DNA of 64,000 bases from Streptomyces sp. NBC_01264 (GCF_026340675.1 NZ_JAPEOX010000001.1:2418001-2482000), one strand, 5' to 3'. Counted from the first letter of the stretch, positions 1-10,045 are shown. The notes: generated by a model not told the origin, from the sequence alone. Made by a program: numbers and translations.

Positions 1-1245
1 CTCCAACGGCCCCGCCGACCCGGCCGCCGGCACCCCCGCCACCGAACCCGCCACCGCACGGCTCGCACCCGGACGCGCCAGCACCCGCTGAGTCACCGTC
101 AGCACCAGCAGCGCCGCCGCCCCCGCCACACTCGCCACCGCGAACCCCGCCGCCGTACCCCCCGCCTCCACCGAAGGACCCGCCGCCGCCGTACCGATCG
201 CCGCGCCCACCCCGAAGAACGTCACCAGCCACGAGAACGCCTCCGTCACCGTGCCCGCCGGAGCGTGCCGGTCCACCACGATGAACGCACACGCCAGAGC
301 CGGAGCCAGGAACACCCCCGCCAGCGCCGCGAACCCCGTCATCGCCACCACACCCGGCACCAGCATCAACGGCAGATAGCACACCGCCAGCAACGCCACC
401 AGCAACCGCAGCCGCCGCTCTGGCGCCCCCGCCCACTGCCGCGCCCCGTACAGCACACCACCGAACAGCGCGCCCAGACCCAGCGCCGCCATCAGCCAGC
501 CGTACACCGCCTGACCACCGTGCTCGTCCGCGTACGCCACACCCGCCACCGTGATCGACCCCAGCGCCGTCCCCACGAAGAAGAACGCCCCCAGCAACGC
601 CAGCAGACCCGGCGAACGAAGCGCCCCCAGCCAGTGCGCCTCCCGCGGCTCCGAACGCCACCGCCGCGAAGGCTCCGACACCACGACCGACAGCGCCCCC
701 AGCACCCCGATCCCGTTGAGCACCAGCAACGCCACCGCCGGATCCCACAGCGCCACGCACAGCGTCACCAGCAGCGGCCCCACCGTGAACATGACCTCCT
801 GGGCCACCGCGTCCATCGCGTACGCCGCGTGCACCCGCTCCTCCTTGCCGCCCAGCACGCTCGGCCACAGCGCCCGCAGCCCGCCCTCCAGCGGCGGCGT
901 GAACAGCCCCGCGACCACCACCGCCGCGTACGCCACCACCACCGACCCGGTACCGGCCAGCGCCAGCCACACCATGCCCAGCGCCGACACCACCGCCGCC
1001 GGCAACTGCACCCGCGGCTGCCCGAACAGGTCCACCGCCCGACCCAGCAACGGCTGCCCCACCGCGTTCGACACCCCGTACACGGCCGCGAGCGCGCCCG
1101 CCAGGCTGTAGCTGCCGCCCTCGGCCCGCGTGAACAGCACGATCGCGATCGGCCCGGTCCCGTTCGGCAGCCGGCCTATGAGCGTGCCCACCAGCAGCCT
1201 CGCGGCATGCCGGGTCCTGAGCAGCTCCGCGTAACCCGCGGCCAT
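1..1245 (-). CDS. MFS transporter, 3' end cut by window edge
   Basis: The reading frame runs from an ATG at 1245 to the window edge without a stop (415 codons seen). The start is preceded by a GGGGGCGG ribosome binding site. The translation is a hydrophobic multi-pass protein with a major-facilitator pattern: an N-terminal half with the segment RLPNGTGPIAIVLF, a loop with GQPLLGRAVDLFGQPR like the conserved MFS loop 2-3, a polar central loop with SEPSRRWRSEP, then a second set of membrane segments. The substrate cannot be read from sequence. It is divergent from the LacI regulator that starts about 150 bp away, so it is probably that regulator's target (inference). Confidence 0.85.
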   Translation of the reverse strand, partial: MAAGYAELLRTRHAARLLVGTLIGRLPNGTGPIAIVLFTRAEGGSYSLAGALAAVYGVSNAVGQPLLGRAVDLFGQPRVQLPAAVVSALGMVWLALAGTGSVVVAYAAVVVAGLFTPPLEGGLRALWPSVLGGKEERVHAAYAMDAVAQEVMFTVGPLLVTLCVALWDPAVALLVLNGIGVLGALSVVVSEPSRRWRSEPREAHWLGALRSPGLLALLGAFFFVGTALGSITVAGVAYADEHGGQAVYGWLMAALGLGALFGGVLYGARQWAGAPERRLRLLVALLAVCYLPLMLVPGVVAMTGFAALAGVFLAPALACAFIVVDRHAPAGTVTEAFSWLVTFFGVGAAIGTAAAGPSVEAGGTAAGFAVASVAGAAALLVLTVTQRVLARPGASRAVAGSVAGVPAAGSAGPLE

Positions 1246-1287
1246 GTCCGCCCCCTTCTGCCCGGGACCACCCCGGGAGTAAGCCAA

Positions 1288-1320
1288 GTAATACGTATAA
1301 CGTAACCGGTCATACGTACC
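1288..1320. promoter_or_regulatory. Candidate LacI-family operator between MFS and lacI genes
   Basis: The divergent intergenic region contains the imperfect palindrome GTAATACGTATAAC (1288-1301, 12 of 14 positions symmetric) and a second ATACGTA element at 1312-1318. It is AT-richer than its surroundings. LacI-family regulators bind such palindromes near their own promoters, so autoregulation and control of the transporter are likely. Confidence 0.5.
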
Positions 1321-1392
1321 ATGACCACAGTCGGACGGTCCACCCACCCGACCCACCACACCCCCCGCGACCTCGCACTACAGGAGCACCGT

Positions 1393-2394
1393 GTGACGAG
1401 ACCCACCAGCCGCGACGTGGCCACCGCCGCCGGGGTCTCCCAGGCCACCGTCTCCCTCGTCCTCGGCGACAAATGGCGCGGCCGCGTCTCCGAACGCACC
1501 GCCGACCACGTCCGCCACACCGCCACCGAACTCGGCTACCGCCCCAACCTCGCCGCCCGCAACCTCCGCCTCGGCTCCACCCGCACCGCCCTCCTCGTCG
1601 TCCCCGCCCTCACCAACGAGTTCTTCGCCCGCGTCTACACCGGCGCCGCCCGCATCGCCGCCGAACACGGCTTCGGCGTCGTCCTCTACCCCTCCCCCGA
1701 CGGCACCGGCCCCGCCCGCGACCCGTTCGCCTCCGCCCGCGCCGCCCTCGACGGAGTCATCGCCTCCTCCATGGCCGCCGACGCCCTCCACGCCCTCGGC
1801 GGCGATGGACTCCCCCTCGTCATGCTCGACAGCGACCCCACCGCCGACACCGCCCACGCCCACGTCAACCTCGCCATCGCCGACGGCATGCGCCAGACCG
1901 CCGAACACCTCCTCACCCACGGCCACCACCGCTTCCTCCACCTCGCCTCCGCCATCGACTCCTGGACCTTCGACGTCCGCGCCAACGCCCTGGCCGCCCT
2001 CCTGCCGCCCCCCGCCGAGCTGCGCACCGTACGGGCCCACCTCAGCGTGGAAGCCGCCCGTACGGCCACGGAAGCCGCCCTGGACGCCCCCGCGGACCGC
2101 CGCCCCACCGCCGTCGTCTGCGACGACGACATCCTGGCCGCCGGCGCCTGCAAGGCCGCCCGCCGCCTCGGCCTGCGCATCCCCGAGGACCTCTCCGTCA
2201 CCGGCTTCGACGACCTCGCCCTCGCCACCGCCGTCGAACCGGAACTCACCACCATCCACCTCCCCGCCGAACGCGTCGGCGAACAGGGCATGACCGCACT
2301 CCTCGCCGTCCTCGAAGGCACCCCCTGGACCCCCGTCGACATCCCGGTCCACCTCGTCGTCCGCGACTCCACGGGCCCGGCCCCGACCCCCTGA
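1393..2394 (+). CDS. LacI-family transcriptional regulator
   Basis: A 333-residue DNA-binding repressor of the LacI/GalR family, the usual length. The N-terminus has the family helix-turn-helix (TSRDVATAAGVSQATVSLVL, residues about 4-23), followed by the hinge ELGYRPNLAARNL and a periplasmic-binding-protein-like effector domain ending with the family signature SVTGFDDLALA. I place the start at the GTG at 1393 because CAGGAG lies 6 nt upstream; an upstream in-frame ATG at 1321 has no ribosome binding site. It is divergent from an MFS transporter, suggesting a sugar or small-molecule uptake switch. The effector is unknown. Confidence 0.9.
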   Translation: MTRPTSRDVATAAGVSQATVSLVLGDKWRGRVSERTADHVRHTATELGYRPNLAARNLRLGSTRTALLVVPALTNEFFARVYTGAARIAAEHGFGVVLYPSPDGTGPARDPFASARAALDGVIASSMAADALHALGGDGLPLVMLDSDPTADTAHAHVNLAIADGMRQTAEHLLTHGHHRFLHLASAIDSWTFDVRANALAALLPPPAELRTVRAHLSVEAARTATEAALDAPADRRPTAVVCDDDILAAGACKAARRLGLRIPEDLSVTGFDDLALATAVEPELTTIHLPAERVGEQGMTALLAVLEGTPWTPVDIPVHLVVRDSTGPAPTP

Positions 2395-2412
2395 GCCACC
2401 CGGGAACGCGAA

Positions 2413-2442
2413 AGCGCCCCCGACCCGAAGGCCAGGGGCGCT
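2413..2442. terminator. Bidirectional terminator between lacI and prcA
   Basis: Inverted repeat AGCGCCCC / GGGGCGCT with a 14-nt loop between the convergent ends of the LacI gene and prcA. Confidence 0.6.
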
Positions 2443-2461
2443 CACGCACTCTCCTACCGCT

Positions 2462-3226
2462 CTACTCGGCTTCCTCTTCGGGAGCCTCGTCGTTCGACAC
2501 GGCATCCGCCTGGGCCGCCGCCGGAACGTCCGCCTCCAGCAGCCTCGACAGCTGCCGGCCACGGATCCGCTTGAACTTGCGCTGCTGAGCCCGCGTACGG
2601 TCCAGCACCGCCACCTCCAGCCGCTCCGCCGGAATCGACTTGTCCGTGCCGTTCGCCTGGCTCGACAGCGCCTGCACCGCCAGCTTCAGCGCCTCGGACA
2701 GGGTCATCCCGTCCTGGTGCCGCTGATCGAGGTAGGTACTGATCTGCTCGGCGTTGCCACCCACGGCGACGGACCCGTGCTCGTCGACGATCGACCCGTC
2801 GTGCGGCAGCCGGTAGATCTGGTCACCGGCCGCCGTCGCGCCGACCTCGGCCACGACCAGCTCCACCTCGTACGGCTTCTCCCCCGCACTGGAGAAGATC
2901 GTGCCGAGCGTCTGCGCGTAGACGTTCGCCAGCCCACGGGCCGTCACATCGTCGCGGTCGTACGTGTATCCACGCAGATCGGCGTACCGGACGCCGCCGA
3001 TGCGCAGGTTCTCGTACTCGTTGTACTTGCCGGCGGCCGCGAAGCCGATCCGGTCGTAGATCTCGCTGAACTTGTGCAGCGCACGGGACGGGTTCTCACC
3101 GACGAACACGATGCCGTCGGCGTACTGGATCACAACAAGGCTCCGACCACGGGCGATGCCCTTGCGGGCGTATTCCGCCCGGTCGGCCATGGCCTGCTGG
3201 GGTGACACATAGAACGGAGTCGACAC
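2462..3226 (-). CDS. prcA: Proteasome subunit alpha
   Basis: Alpha subunit of the 20S core particle, forming the outer rings that gate substrate entry and dock the Arc ATPase. The 254-residue protein begins with [20 protein letters not shown], typical of actinobacterial PrcA, continues through the Ntn-hydrolase fold without an N-terminal catalytic threonine, and ends in an acidic tail ([10 protein letters not shown]). The start is a GTG at 3226 with upstream GGACGGAAAG. It lies 43 bp downstream of prcB, in the usual prcB-prcA order, and is the last gene of the pup-endonuclease-prcB-prcA run before a terminator. Confidence 0.97.
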   Translation of the reverse strand: MSTPFYVSPQQAMADRAEYARKGIARGRSLVVIQYADGIVFVGENPSRALHKFSEIYDRIGFAAAGKYNEYENLRIGGVRYADLRGYTYDRDDVTARGLANVYAQTLGTIFSSAGEKPYEVELVVAEVGATAAGDQIYRLPHDGSIVDEHGSVAVGGNAEQISTYLDQRHQDGMTLSEALKLAVQALSSQANGTDKSIPAERLEVAVLDRTRAQQRKFKRIRGRQLSRLLEADVPAAAQADAVSNDEAPEEEAE

Positions 3227-3269
3227 CGGCTTTCCGTCCCTTTCTTCTGGACGACGAGGAGGTCAGAGA

Positions 3270-4109
3270 TCAGAGCAGTGCGGCGCGCGGACCGTCGGGC
3301 TGCTCCAGCCGGCGGTTCGTGATCTTGCGGGCCAGCTCCGAGGACTCCTCGTCGGTCAGCCTGCGGAATCCCTCGTCGGTCATGACGGTGACGATGGGGT
3401 AGATGTGGCGGTAGAGGTCCGGGCCACCGGTCGCCGAGTCGTCGTCGGCGGCGTCGTACAACGCCTGGACGACGAGCGTCGTGGCCTCCTCCTCCGTCAG
3501 CTTGGAGTGGTACAGCTTCTTCATCGACCCGCGGGCGAAGATCGAACCGGACCCGGTCGCGGCGTAACCGTGCTCCTCGGAGCGGCCGCCGGTCACGTCG
3601 TAGGAGAAGATCCGTCCCTTCTCCTTGGCCTCGTCGTACCCCGCGAAGAGCGGGACGACGGCGAGCCCCTGCATCGCCATCCCCAGATTGCTCCGGATCA
3701 TGGTCGACAGCCGGTTCGCCTTACCTTCGAGGGAGAGGGTCGCGCCCTCCACCTTCTCGAAGTGCTCCAGCTCCAGCTGGAACAGCTTCACCATCTCCAC
3801 CGCCAGACCGGCGGTGCCGGCGATGCCGACGGCGGAGTACTCGTCCGCCGGGAACACCTTCTCGATGTCCCGCTGCGCGATCATGTTCCCCATGGTCGCC
3901 CGCCGGTCACCGGCGAGGACCACCCCGCCGGGGAAGGTGGCGGCCACGATGGTCGTCCCGTGCGGCGCCTCGATGACCCCGTCGGGCAGCTTCCGGTTGC
4001 CCGGGAGCATCTCGGGCTGGTGAGCCCCGAGGAAGTCCATGAAGGACGACGACCCCGGCGTCAGGAAGGCTGCCGGTAGACGCCCTGTGCTACGAGTGTT
4101 GGGTTCCAC
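3270..4109 (-). CDS. prcB: Proteasome subunit beta
   Basis: Catalytic beta subunit of the 20S proteasome, an N-terminal nucleophile threonine protease made as a 279-residue precursor. Cleavage of the propeptide after Gly51 would expose Thr52 (context APHGTTIVA), with the conserved Asp and Lys motifs following in GDRRATMGN and the later GSGS. The GTG start at 4109 has GGAAGG 7 nt upstream, and the N-terminal sequence [20 protein letters not shown] is as I recall it from other streptomycetes. The first 49 bp overlap the 3' end of the endonuclease VII-like gene, so translation of the two is probably coupled. Confidence 0.97.
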   Translation of the reverse strand: MEPNTRSTGRLPAAFLTPGSSSFMDFLGAHQPEMLPGNRKLPDGVIEAPHGTTIVAATFPGGVVLAGDRRATMGNMIAQRDIEKVFPADEYSAVGIAGTAGLAVEMVKLFQLELEHFEKVEGATLSLEGKANRLSTMIRSNLGMAMQGLAVVPLFAGYDEAKEKGRIFSYDVTGGRSEEHGYAATGSGSIFARGSMKKLYHSKLTEEEATTLVVQALYDAADDDSATGGPDLYRHIYPIVTVMTDEGFRRLTDEESSELARKITNRRLEQPDGPRAALL

Positions 4110-4648
4110 AGGTTTCCTTCCAGATATGAGACGACCCTACGAGCTGCGTCGGGATCGTCTCCCAACTTGCCGATGGCCGTGTTGCAGTTGAAGCAAAGTA
4201 CGCCTCGGACCTTACCCGTGGTGTGGCAGTGATCCACATGTACCGCCGGACGCTTTTTGCAGATCAAGCAGATGCCGCCCTGCGCCGCGATCATCGCGTC
4301 GCGCTCGGCCTCGGTCATGCCGTAGGAGCGCTTCAGATGGTCTGCCCGACTCTGGATCGCCCGACAGGCCTTGCAGCGCGTCGACAACCCGTCCGAAGCT
4401 GTCTTGTTCCGGTCCCATTCCGAGTGCGGCTTGGTTTCCTTGCACCGCCGGCAGTACTTGTGCCCTGCCGGAACCACCACGCGGGGACGGACGTTCTTCC
4501 CCTTGGCTATCTGCCGCTGCTGGTGATACTCGGCTGCGCACGGCCTGCAATAGCATTGCAGGCCGTCACGCATGGCCCGATTAGAAGCGAAAGCATCGAG
4601 CGGCTTGACCAGGTCGCACCGCGCACACCGCTTCCCACCCTCCAACAC
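4061..4648 (-). CDS. Zinc-rich endonuclease VII-like HNH protein in the proteasome operon
   Basis: A 195-residue protein whose C-terminus (about 109-165) matches the recombination endonuclease VII fold of phage T4 gp49: Cys127/Cys130, then HVDHCH (137-142), then Cys152/Cys155. This is a zinc-clamped His-Me finger nuclease that in phage cleaves branched DNA. Before it lie two copies of a small zinc module, Cys8-Cys11...Cys34-Cys37 and Cys66-Cys69...Cys92-Cys95, each with a KP and a DGL motif, which suggests an internal duplication. The GTG start at 4648 follows GGGGAGGG. The gene sits 41 bp after pup and overlaps prcB by 49 bp. I recall a similar gene at this place in other Streptomyces. Its cellular role is unknown; activity on DNA is inferred from the fold. 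Confidence 0.85.
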   Translation of the reverse strand: MLEGGKRCARCDLVKPLDAFASNRAMRDGLQCYCRPCAAEYHQQRQIAKGKNVRPRVVVPAGHKYCRRCKETKPHSEWDRNKTASDGLSTRCKACRAIQSRADHLKRSYGMTEAERDAMIAAQGGICLICKKRPAVHVDHCHTTGKVRGVLCFNCNTAIGKLGDDPDAARRVVSYLEGNLWNPTLVAQGVYRQPS

Positions 4649-4689
4649 GCACCCTCCCCGCGAGCTTCACCTTCGATTCGAAGGTGAAA

Positions 4690-4902
4690 TCACTCGCCAC
4701 CCTTCTGAACGAAGGAACGCACGAAGTCCTCGGCATTTTCCTCGAGCACATCATCGATTTCATCGAGTACCGAGTCGACGTCGTCGGAGAGCTTTTCCTG
4801 TCGCTCCTTGAGGTCGGTCGATTCTTCGACCGCGGCCTCCTCGACCTCCTCGGTCGAGCGCTGCGCCTTCTGCTGTCCGCCGCCGGTGTCCTTGGTCGCC
4901 AT
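4690..4902 (-). CDS. pup: Prokaryotic ubiquitin-like protein Pup
   Basis: Small intrinsically disordered protein tag (70 aa) conjugated to lysines of proteins destined for the proteasome. The sequence has the MATKDTGGGQQ start, a charged middle, the helix-forming segment LKERQEKLSDDVDSVLDEID that binds the Arc/Mpa coiled coil, and the C-terminus FVQKGGE. Because it ends in Glu rather than Gln, no deamidation is needed before ligation. I use the ATG at 4902 (family length, GGGGTGAG upstream) rather than an in-frame upstream start at 4935. It heads the run toward prcA. Confidence 0.96.
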   Translation of the reverse strand: MATKDTGGGQQKAQRSTEEVEEAAVEESTDLKERQEKLSDDVDSVLDEIDDVLEENAEDFVRSFVQKGGE

Positions 4903-5049
4903 GTCTAGCTCACCCCGCTCGGTTCGCACGCTCACGTGAAAGACCCCGCGAATTCGGGATCCCTCAAGATCAGACTCTACGTCGGACCCTACAAGGAGGG
5001 TCCGACATCCGTCCCGGTACTTTCATAACGTCCGGGTGTCTTCATGATT

Positions 5050-5082
5050 CCCGGGCCGGGGGCCTTTCAGCCCCCGCCCGGG
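5050..5082 (-). terminator. Stem-loop between dop and pup
   Basis: CCCGGGC pairs with GCCCGGG, and an inner GGGGG with CCCCC, around an 8-nt loop with one bulged C. It lies just after the dop stop and 150 bp before pup. It may terminate or attenuate dop transcription before pup; there is no U-run. Confidence 0.5.
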
Positions 5083-5096
5083 GACCGGGAAAGGGC

Positions 5097-6608
5097 TTAC
5101 CGCCCCGAGAGCACCCGGACCAGGTCCTCCGCCGTACGACAGCGGTCCAGGAGCTCCTTCACGTGGGCACGGGTCCCCCGCAGGGGTTCCAGGGTCGGGA
5201 CCCGCTGGAGGGAGTCGTGGCCCGGCAGGTCGAAGATCACCGAGTCCCACGAGGCCGCCGCCACGTCGTCCGCGTACTGCTCCAGGCACCGCCCCCGGAA
5301 GTACGCCCGGGTGTCCTCCGGAGGCTTGCTCTGCGCCCGTTCCACCGCGGTCTCGTCCAGCAGCCGCTTCATCTTGCCGCGGGCCACCAGGCGGTTGTAC
5401 AGCCCCTTCTCGGGCCGTACGTCCGCGTACTGGAGGTCGACGAGGTGAAGCCGGGCCGCGTCCCAGCCTAGGCCGTCCCGGCGCCGGTAGCCCTCGAGGA
5501 TCTCCCGCTTGGCGATCCAGTCGAGCTCCCCCGACAGGCTCATCGGGTCCGTCTCCAGCCGGCCCAGTACGTCCTCCCAGCGGGCCAGCACATCCTTGGT
5601 CTGCTCGTCCGCGTCGGAGCCGAAACGCTCCTCCACGTACTTCCTGGCCAGCTCGTAGTACTCCATCTGGAGCTGTACGGCGGTCAGCGTCCGCCCGCTG
5701 CGCAGCGTGATCAGGTGCTGCAGGTCGGGGTCGTGGGAGACCTGGTGGAGGGTGCGTACGGGCTGGTCCACGGCGAGGTCGACGTTGATGTAACCGTCTT
5801 CGATCATGGACAGGACGAGGGCGGTGGTGCCGAGCTTGAGGTAGGTGGAGATCTCGGAGAGGTTGGCGTCTCCGATGATCACGTGGAGGCGGCGGTACTT
5901 CTCCGCGTCCGAGTGCGGCTCGTCCCGCGTGTTGATGATGGGGCGCTTGAGGGTGGTCTCCAGGCCGACCTCGACTTCGAAGTAGTCGGCGCGCTGGCTG
6001 ATCTGGAAGCCGTGTTCGCGGCCGTCCTGGCCGATGCCGACGCGGCCGGCGCCGGTGAAGACGAGGCGGGAGACGAAGAAGGGGGTGAGGTGGCGCACGA
6101 TGTCCGAGAAGGGGGTCTCCCGCTTCATCAGGTAGTTCTCGTGCGTGCCGTAGGAGGCGCCCTTGTTGTCGGTGTTGTTCTTGTAGAGGTGGATGGGCTG
6201 GGCCCCGGGGAGCTGGGCGGCCCTGACGGCGGCCTCGGCCATGATCCGCTCGCCGGCCTTGTCCCAGAGGACGGCGTCGAGCGGGTTGGTGATCTCCGGG
6301 GAGCTGTATTCGGGGTGTGCGTGGTCCACGTAGAGGCGTGCGCCGTTGGTGAGGATGACATTGGCGAGGCCGATGTCCTCGTCGGTGAGCTGGCTGTTGT
6401 CGGCGGCCTCGCGGGCGAGGTCGAAGCCGCGGGCGTCCCGCAGCGGGTTCTCTTCCTCGAAGTCCCAGCGGGCGCGTCGCGCCCGGTGCATCGCCGCCGC
6501 GTAGGCGTTGACGATCTGGGACGAGGTGAGCATGGCATTGGCGTTCGGGTGCCCCGGGACGGAGATCCCGTACTCCGTCTCGATCCCCATTACTCGCCGT
6601 ACGGTCAT
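5097..6608 (-). CDS. dop: Depupylase/Pup deamidase
   Basis: Dop removes Pup from tagged proteins and, where Pup ends in Gln, deamidates it. It is a glutamine-synthetase-fold enzyme related to PafA. The 503-residue protein starts [14 protein letters not shown] with the ATP/Mg-binding Glu10, carries the Dop-specific insert [20 protein letters not shown] (about 50-69) that separates it from PafA, and has the catalytic Asp95 in [14 protein letters not shown]. The start at 6608 has AAGGAGGG upstream; an open frame extends to 6737 but has no good start. Since this Pup already ends GGE, Dop here probably acts mainly as depupylase. Confidence 0.95.
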   Translation of the reverse strand: MTVRRVMGIETEYGISVPGHPNANAMLTSSQIVNAYAAAMHRARRARWDFEEENPLRDARGFDLAREAADNSQLTDEDIGLANVILTNGARLYVDHAHPEYSSPEITNPLDAVLWDKAGERIMAEAAVRAAQLPGAQPIHLYKNNTDNKGASYGTHENYLMKRETPFSDIVRHLTPFFVSRLVFTGAGRVGIGQDGREHGFQISQRADYFEVEVGLETTLKRPIINTRDEPHSDAEKYRRLHVIIGDANLSEISTYLKLGTTALVLSMIEDGYINVDLAVDQPVRTLHQVSHDPDLQHLITLRSGRTLTAVQLQMEYYELARKYVEERFGSDADEQTKDVLARWEDVLGRLETDPMSLSGELDWIAKREILEGYRRRDGLGWDAARLHLVDLQYADVRPEKGLYNRLVARGKMKRLLDETAVERAQSKPPEDTRAYFRGRCLEQYADDVAAASWDSVIFDLPGHDSLQRVPTLEPLRGTRAHVKELLDRCRTAEDLVRVLSGR

Positions 6609-6815
6609 GCGGCCCTCCTTGCCCGGCGGCGCTCCCGTTCGGGAGCGGCGCTCAAGTACCGCTGGTGCTCCGGTGCGTCGTGTGCGGTGCCCGTCCCCGC
6701 ACTGCGCGACCTGCGGTATGGAAGAGCCTAGAACCACTCCGCGCTGGTGGGGAGATCATTTCAGTCATTGACTTTGCCCTGTCACCGGCTGAAAAGAGCG
6801 TTTGGTAAAGCAGTC

Positions 6816-6848
6816 GGCTGCGGGTGCCCCTGCCGGGCGCCCGCAGCC
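6816..6848 (-). terminator. Terminator after arc
   Basis: A 14-bp stem, GGCTGCGGGTGCCC / GGGCGCCCGCAGCC with one G-T wobble and a 5-nt loop, just beyond the arc stop codon and upstream of dop. Confidence 0.65.
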
Positions 6849-6859
6849 GGCCCGCTTTG

Positions 6860-8626
6860 TCAGAGGTACTGACCGGTGTTGGCCACCGTGTCGATGGAGC
6901 GTCCGGTGTCCGCGCCTTGCTTTCCGGTGACGAGGGTTCGGATGAATACGATCCGCTCGCCCTTCTTTCCGGAGATTCGGGCCCAGTCGTCGGGGTTGGT
7001 GGTGTTGGGCAGGTCTTCGTTCTCCTTGAACTCGTCCACGCAAGCCTGGAGGAGATGGGCGACGCGAAGGCCCTTCTGGTTGTGCTCGAGGAAGGCCTTG
7101 ATGGCCATCTTCTTCGCACGGTCCACGATGTTCTGGATCATCGCGCCCGAGTTGAAGTCCTTGAAGTAGAGGACTTCCTTGTCGCCGTTGGCGTACGTGA
7201 CCTCGAGGAAGCGGTTTTCCTCGGTTTCGGCGTACATCTGCTCGACGACGGTCTGGATCATGCTGTGGACGGTTTCGGCGGTGGATCCCTGGTGCTCGCC
7301 GAGGTCGTCGGTGTGCAGGGGCAGGGTGGCCTTGAGGTACTTCGCGAAGATGTCCTTGGCGGCCTCGGCGCCGGGGCGCTCGATCTTGATCTTCACGTCG
7401 AGCCGGCCGGGGCGCAGGATGGCCGGGTCGATCATGTCCTCGCGGTTGGAGGCGCCGATGACGATGACGTTCTCCAGGCCTTCCACGCCGTCGATCTCGG
7501 CGAGCAGCTGGGGGACGATGGTGTTCTCCACGTCCGAGCTGACTCCGGATCCGCGGGTGCGGAAGAGGGATTCCATCTCGTCGAAGAAGACGATGACGGG
7601 GGTGCCCTCGCTCGCCTTCTCCCTCGCACGCTGGAAGACGAGGCGGATGTGCCGCTCGGTCTCGCCGACGTACTTGTTGAGGAGTTCGGGGCCCTTGATG
7701 TTGAGGAAGTAGGACTTCCCGGTGGGCTGGCCGGTGACTTCGGCGACCTTCTTGGCAAGGGAGTTGGCCACGGCCTTGGCGATGAGCGTCTTGCCACAGC
7801 CGGGGGGGCCGTAGAGCAGGATGCCCTTCGGGGGCCGCAGTTCGTGTTCCTTGAAGAGGTCGGGGTAGAGGTAGGGGAGCTCGACTGCGTCGCGGATCAG
7901 TTCGATCTGGTCGCCCAGGCCGCCGATCTTGTCGTAGTCGATGTCCGGGACCTCTTCGAGGACGAGGTCTTCGACCTCGCTCTTGGGGACGATCTCGTAG
8001 ACGTAGCCGGAGCGGGGTTCGAGCAGCAGGGAGTCGCCGGGGCGGATGGTGACGTCCAGGAGCGGCTCGGCGAGCCTCACCACCCTTTCCTCGTCGGTGT
8101 GCCCGACCACCAGGGCGCGCTCGCCGTCCTCGAGGATTTCCTTGAGGGTGACGATGTCCCCGGCCCGTTCGAACTCCATGGCCTCGACCACGTTGAGGGC
8201 CTCGTTGAGCATGACCTCCTGGCCTCGCCGGAGGTCTTCCGGTTCGACGCTGGGGCTCACGTTCACGCGGAGCTTTCGGCCGCCGGTGAAGATGTCGACG
8301 GTTCCGTCTTCGTTCGACTGCAGGAAGACTCCGAAGCCGGCCGGCGGCTGTGCGAGCCGGTCGACTTCTTCCTTGAGGGCCACGATCTGGTCGCGGGCCT
8401 CGCGCAGGGTGTTCGCCAGCCGCTCGTTCTGTGCGGAGACGCCTGCCAGGTTTGTCTGGAGCTCGACGATCCGCTCTTCGAGAATCCTCGTGTGTCGCGG
8501 AGAGTCGGCGAGCTTACGTCGCAGGACGGCGATTTCCTGCTCGAGATAGGCAACCTGGCCGGCGGGGTCCTCAGACCCTCGCCCGGGCCGGATGCCGCGG
8601 TTGATGTCGTCGTCGTGGGCTGCCAC
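6860..8626 (-). CDS. arc: Proteasome-associated AAA ATPase Arc (Mpa)
   Basis: Hexameric unfoldase that recognises Pup and threads pupylated proteins into the 20S core. The order in 588 residues is an N-terminal coiled coil (about 22-92), tandem OB domains (about 96-225), then the AAA module with Walker A GPPGCGKT (273-280), Walker B VIVFFDE (344-350) and arginine-finger region. The protein ends GQYL, the tail that docks into proteasome alpha pockets. I choose the GTG at 8626, which has GGAGG at normal spacing, over a GTG nine bases upstream that sits on the ribosome binding site. It is followed by a terminator, so dop probably has its own promoter (TAGGCT on the minus strand near 6731-6726). 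Confidence 0.96.
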   Translation of the reverse strand: MAAHDDDINRGIRPGRGSEDPAGQVAYLEQEIAVLRRKLADSPRHTRILEERIVELQTNLAGVSAQNERLANTLREARDQIVALKEEVDRLAQPPAGFGVFLQSNEDGTVDIFTGGRKLRVNVSPSVEPEDLRRGQEVMLNEALNVVEAMEFERAGDIVTLKEILEDGERALVVGHTDEERVVRLAEPLLDVTIRPGDSLLLEPRSGYVYEIVPKSEVEDLVLEEVPDIDYDKIGGLGDQIELIRDAVELPYLYPDLFKEHELRPPKGILLYGPPGCGKTLIAKAVANSLAKKVAEVTGQPTGKSYFLNIKGPELLNKYVGETERHIRLVFQRAREKASEGTPVIVFFDEMESLFRTRGSGVSSDVENTIVPQLLAEIDGVEGLENVIVIGASNREDMIDPAILRPGRLDVKIKIERPGAEAAKDIFAKYLKATLPLHTDDLGEHQGSTAETVHSMIQTVVEQMYAETEENRFLEVTYANGDKEVLYFKDFNSGAMIQNIVDRAKKMAIKAFLEHNQKGLRVAHLLQACVDEFKENEDLPNTTNPDDWARISGKKGERIVFIRTLVTGKQGADTGRSIDTVANTGQYL

Positions 8627-8890
8627 GGTCCTCACCTCCTCCAAGGGGAGCTGGACGCTTTCTGACCCTACCTGGGCTGGTGGTGATTGAAACCCCTAGA
8701 TCACAAAGACGGTAGGGGTGTGTCCGATCTTCACCCTTGCGTACTCCCTCCCGTCAAGGAAATACCCACCCATCAACATCGGAAAGCAGCCGGTTGTAAG
8801 GTCGAACTGTTCAACACCCGTCAGAGCTCGTGCGACTTGCCTCGCGTTGTGACCGGGATGGATCACTCAGAGCAGGGAACGGCAGGGGAT

Positions 8891-9223
8891 ATGACCGTGC
8901 AGCAGGAGGCGGCCACCGAGCGGAACGCGGGTGCCGAGGGCGTGGCCGGAGAGCCGTTGGAGGTCTGGATCGACCAGGACCTCTGCACGGGCGACGGCAT
9001 CTGCGTGCAGTACGCACCGGAGGTGTTCGAGCTGGACATCGATGGTCTGGCGTACGTGAAGAGCCCTGCCGACGAGTTGCTCGTGGAGGCGGGGGCGACC
9101 ACTCCGGTTCCGCTGGTGCTGCTTCAGGACGTGGTGGATTCCGCGAAGGAATGCCCCGGGGATTGCATCCATGTAAGGCGGGTTTCGGACAGGGTGGAAG
9201 TCTTCGGTCCGGACGCCCAGTAA
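8891..9223 (+). CDS. Single-cluster ferredoxin
   Basis: A 110-residue small electron carrier. Cysteines are at 32, 38, 88 and 92, in DLCTGDGIC and ECPGDC. This spacing fits the actinobacterial [3Fe-4S]/[4Fe-4S] ferredoxins of the P450-partner type, with the usual APEVFELDIDG segment. The ATG at 8891 has CAGGGG just upstream; an open frame reaches further 5' but lacks family similarity. It is divergent from arc (264 bp apart) and convergent with the next gene. No P450 or reductase lies nearby, so the redox partner is unknown. Confidence 0.85.
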   Translation: MTVQQEAATERNAGAEGVAGEPLEVWIDQDLCTGDGICVQYAPEVFELDIDGLAYVKSPADELLVEAGATTPVPLVLLQDVVDSAKECPGDCIHVRRVSDRVEVFGPDAQ

Positions 9224-9239
9224 AGGTTCCAGCGAGGGT

Positions 9240-9866
9240 TCAAACACCTGTGGGGGTCGAGTCCGTAAGCTCCTGGCGGAATTTTCCGCCGGTCCAGCGC
9301 CACTTGGCGAGCTGCTTGGTGTCGGGGCTGTAGCGGGGCACTTCGGGCGAGGAGTACCCGAGGAGGCTCGCGGTGACCAGGCCGTCGCGGACGGTGAGGT
9401 CGGTCGCGGTCTGCTTGCGGCCGGCTTCGAGGAGTGTGGCGACGACGCGGGGGTTCGCGGTTTTCGCCGGGTCCTGGGCGAGGACGTAGATCGCGTGCGG
9501 CGGGGTGCCGGAGCCGGCGTCGCAGCGGACGGCCGCGACGGTTTCGGGGTGGCCGTCGCCGTCGAGGTCGCCTTCGGCGGTGTCCGTGACGGCTTGCGGG
9601 AGGCCCTTGCAGTCCAGGGGGTACGTGACCGCGTGCGCGTCGGGAGCGGAGGCGGTGGCGGCCTGTTGGCCGTGGTCCGGGCTCGTGGGACCCGTGGGGC
9701 GTGCCGGGTCCGTGGAGGCTCCGGTGGCCGGGGCGGGCTGCAGGAGTCCCGCGCCGGCTATGACGGCGGCCAGGGCCGAGGCGGTGGCCAGCCAGTGGAC
9801 GGGCCGGGTCCGGTGGTGCTCCGTGGTGGGGGTGCTCGGCGCCGGCTCGGCGGGGCTGTGCGGCAC
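9240..9866 (-). CDS. Membrane-anchored extracytoplasmic protein with Ca-binding-like DGDG motif
   Basis: I do not recognise a named family. The 208-residue product has a short basic N-terminus, one hydrophobic segment (WLATASALAAVIAGAGLL, about 26-43), a Pro/Thr/Ser/Ala-rich linker, then a domain with two cysteines and the loop GDLDGDGHPETV, which resembles an EF-hand-like or FG-GAP calcium-binding loop. It is likely a signal-anchored or secreted protein. The GTG start at 9866 has AGGAGA upstream. It is convergent with the ferredoxin, 16 bp apart. Confidence 0.7.
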   Translation of the reverse strand: MPHSPAEPAPSTPTTEHHRTRPVHWLATASALAAVIAGAGLLQPAPATGASTDPARPTGPTSPDHGQQAATASAPDAHAVTYPLDCKGLPQAVTDTAEGDLDGDGHPETVAAVRCDAGSGTPPHAIYVLAQDPAKTANPRVVATLLEAGRKQTATDLTVRDGLVTASLLGYSSPEVPRYSPDTKQLAKWRWTGGKFRQELTDSTPTGV

Positions 9867-9990
9867 GCGGGGTGTCTCCTGTGCGAAGGGTGACGGGGAG
9901 CCAGCATCGTGCCACACCTCACATCGGGGTGGAACGGGTGGGTCCGGACCGGTCGGGCCGCTCGTGCGGGACCGGCCCGAGGGCAACGAA

Positions 9991-10045
9991 AAGACGCCGT
10001 GCCGCAGTTCCCGGATGGTCCGGGGGAACTGGGGCACGGCGTCTT
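9991..10045. terminator. Long hairpin terminator after the tRNA methyltransferase gene
   Basis: Outer arms AAGACGCCGTGCC and GGCACGGCGTCTT pair perfectly, and an inner CAGTTCCC pairs with GGGAACTG. The element lies about 70 bp past the trmI stop and upstream of the anchored-protein gene. Confidence 0.75.

Noticed and set aside
265..1305. Arg/His/Pro-rich frame opposite the MFS gene
   Set aside because: Composition typical of an out-of-frame reading of high-GC DNA; the minus strand encodes a coherent membrane transporter.
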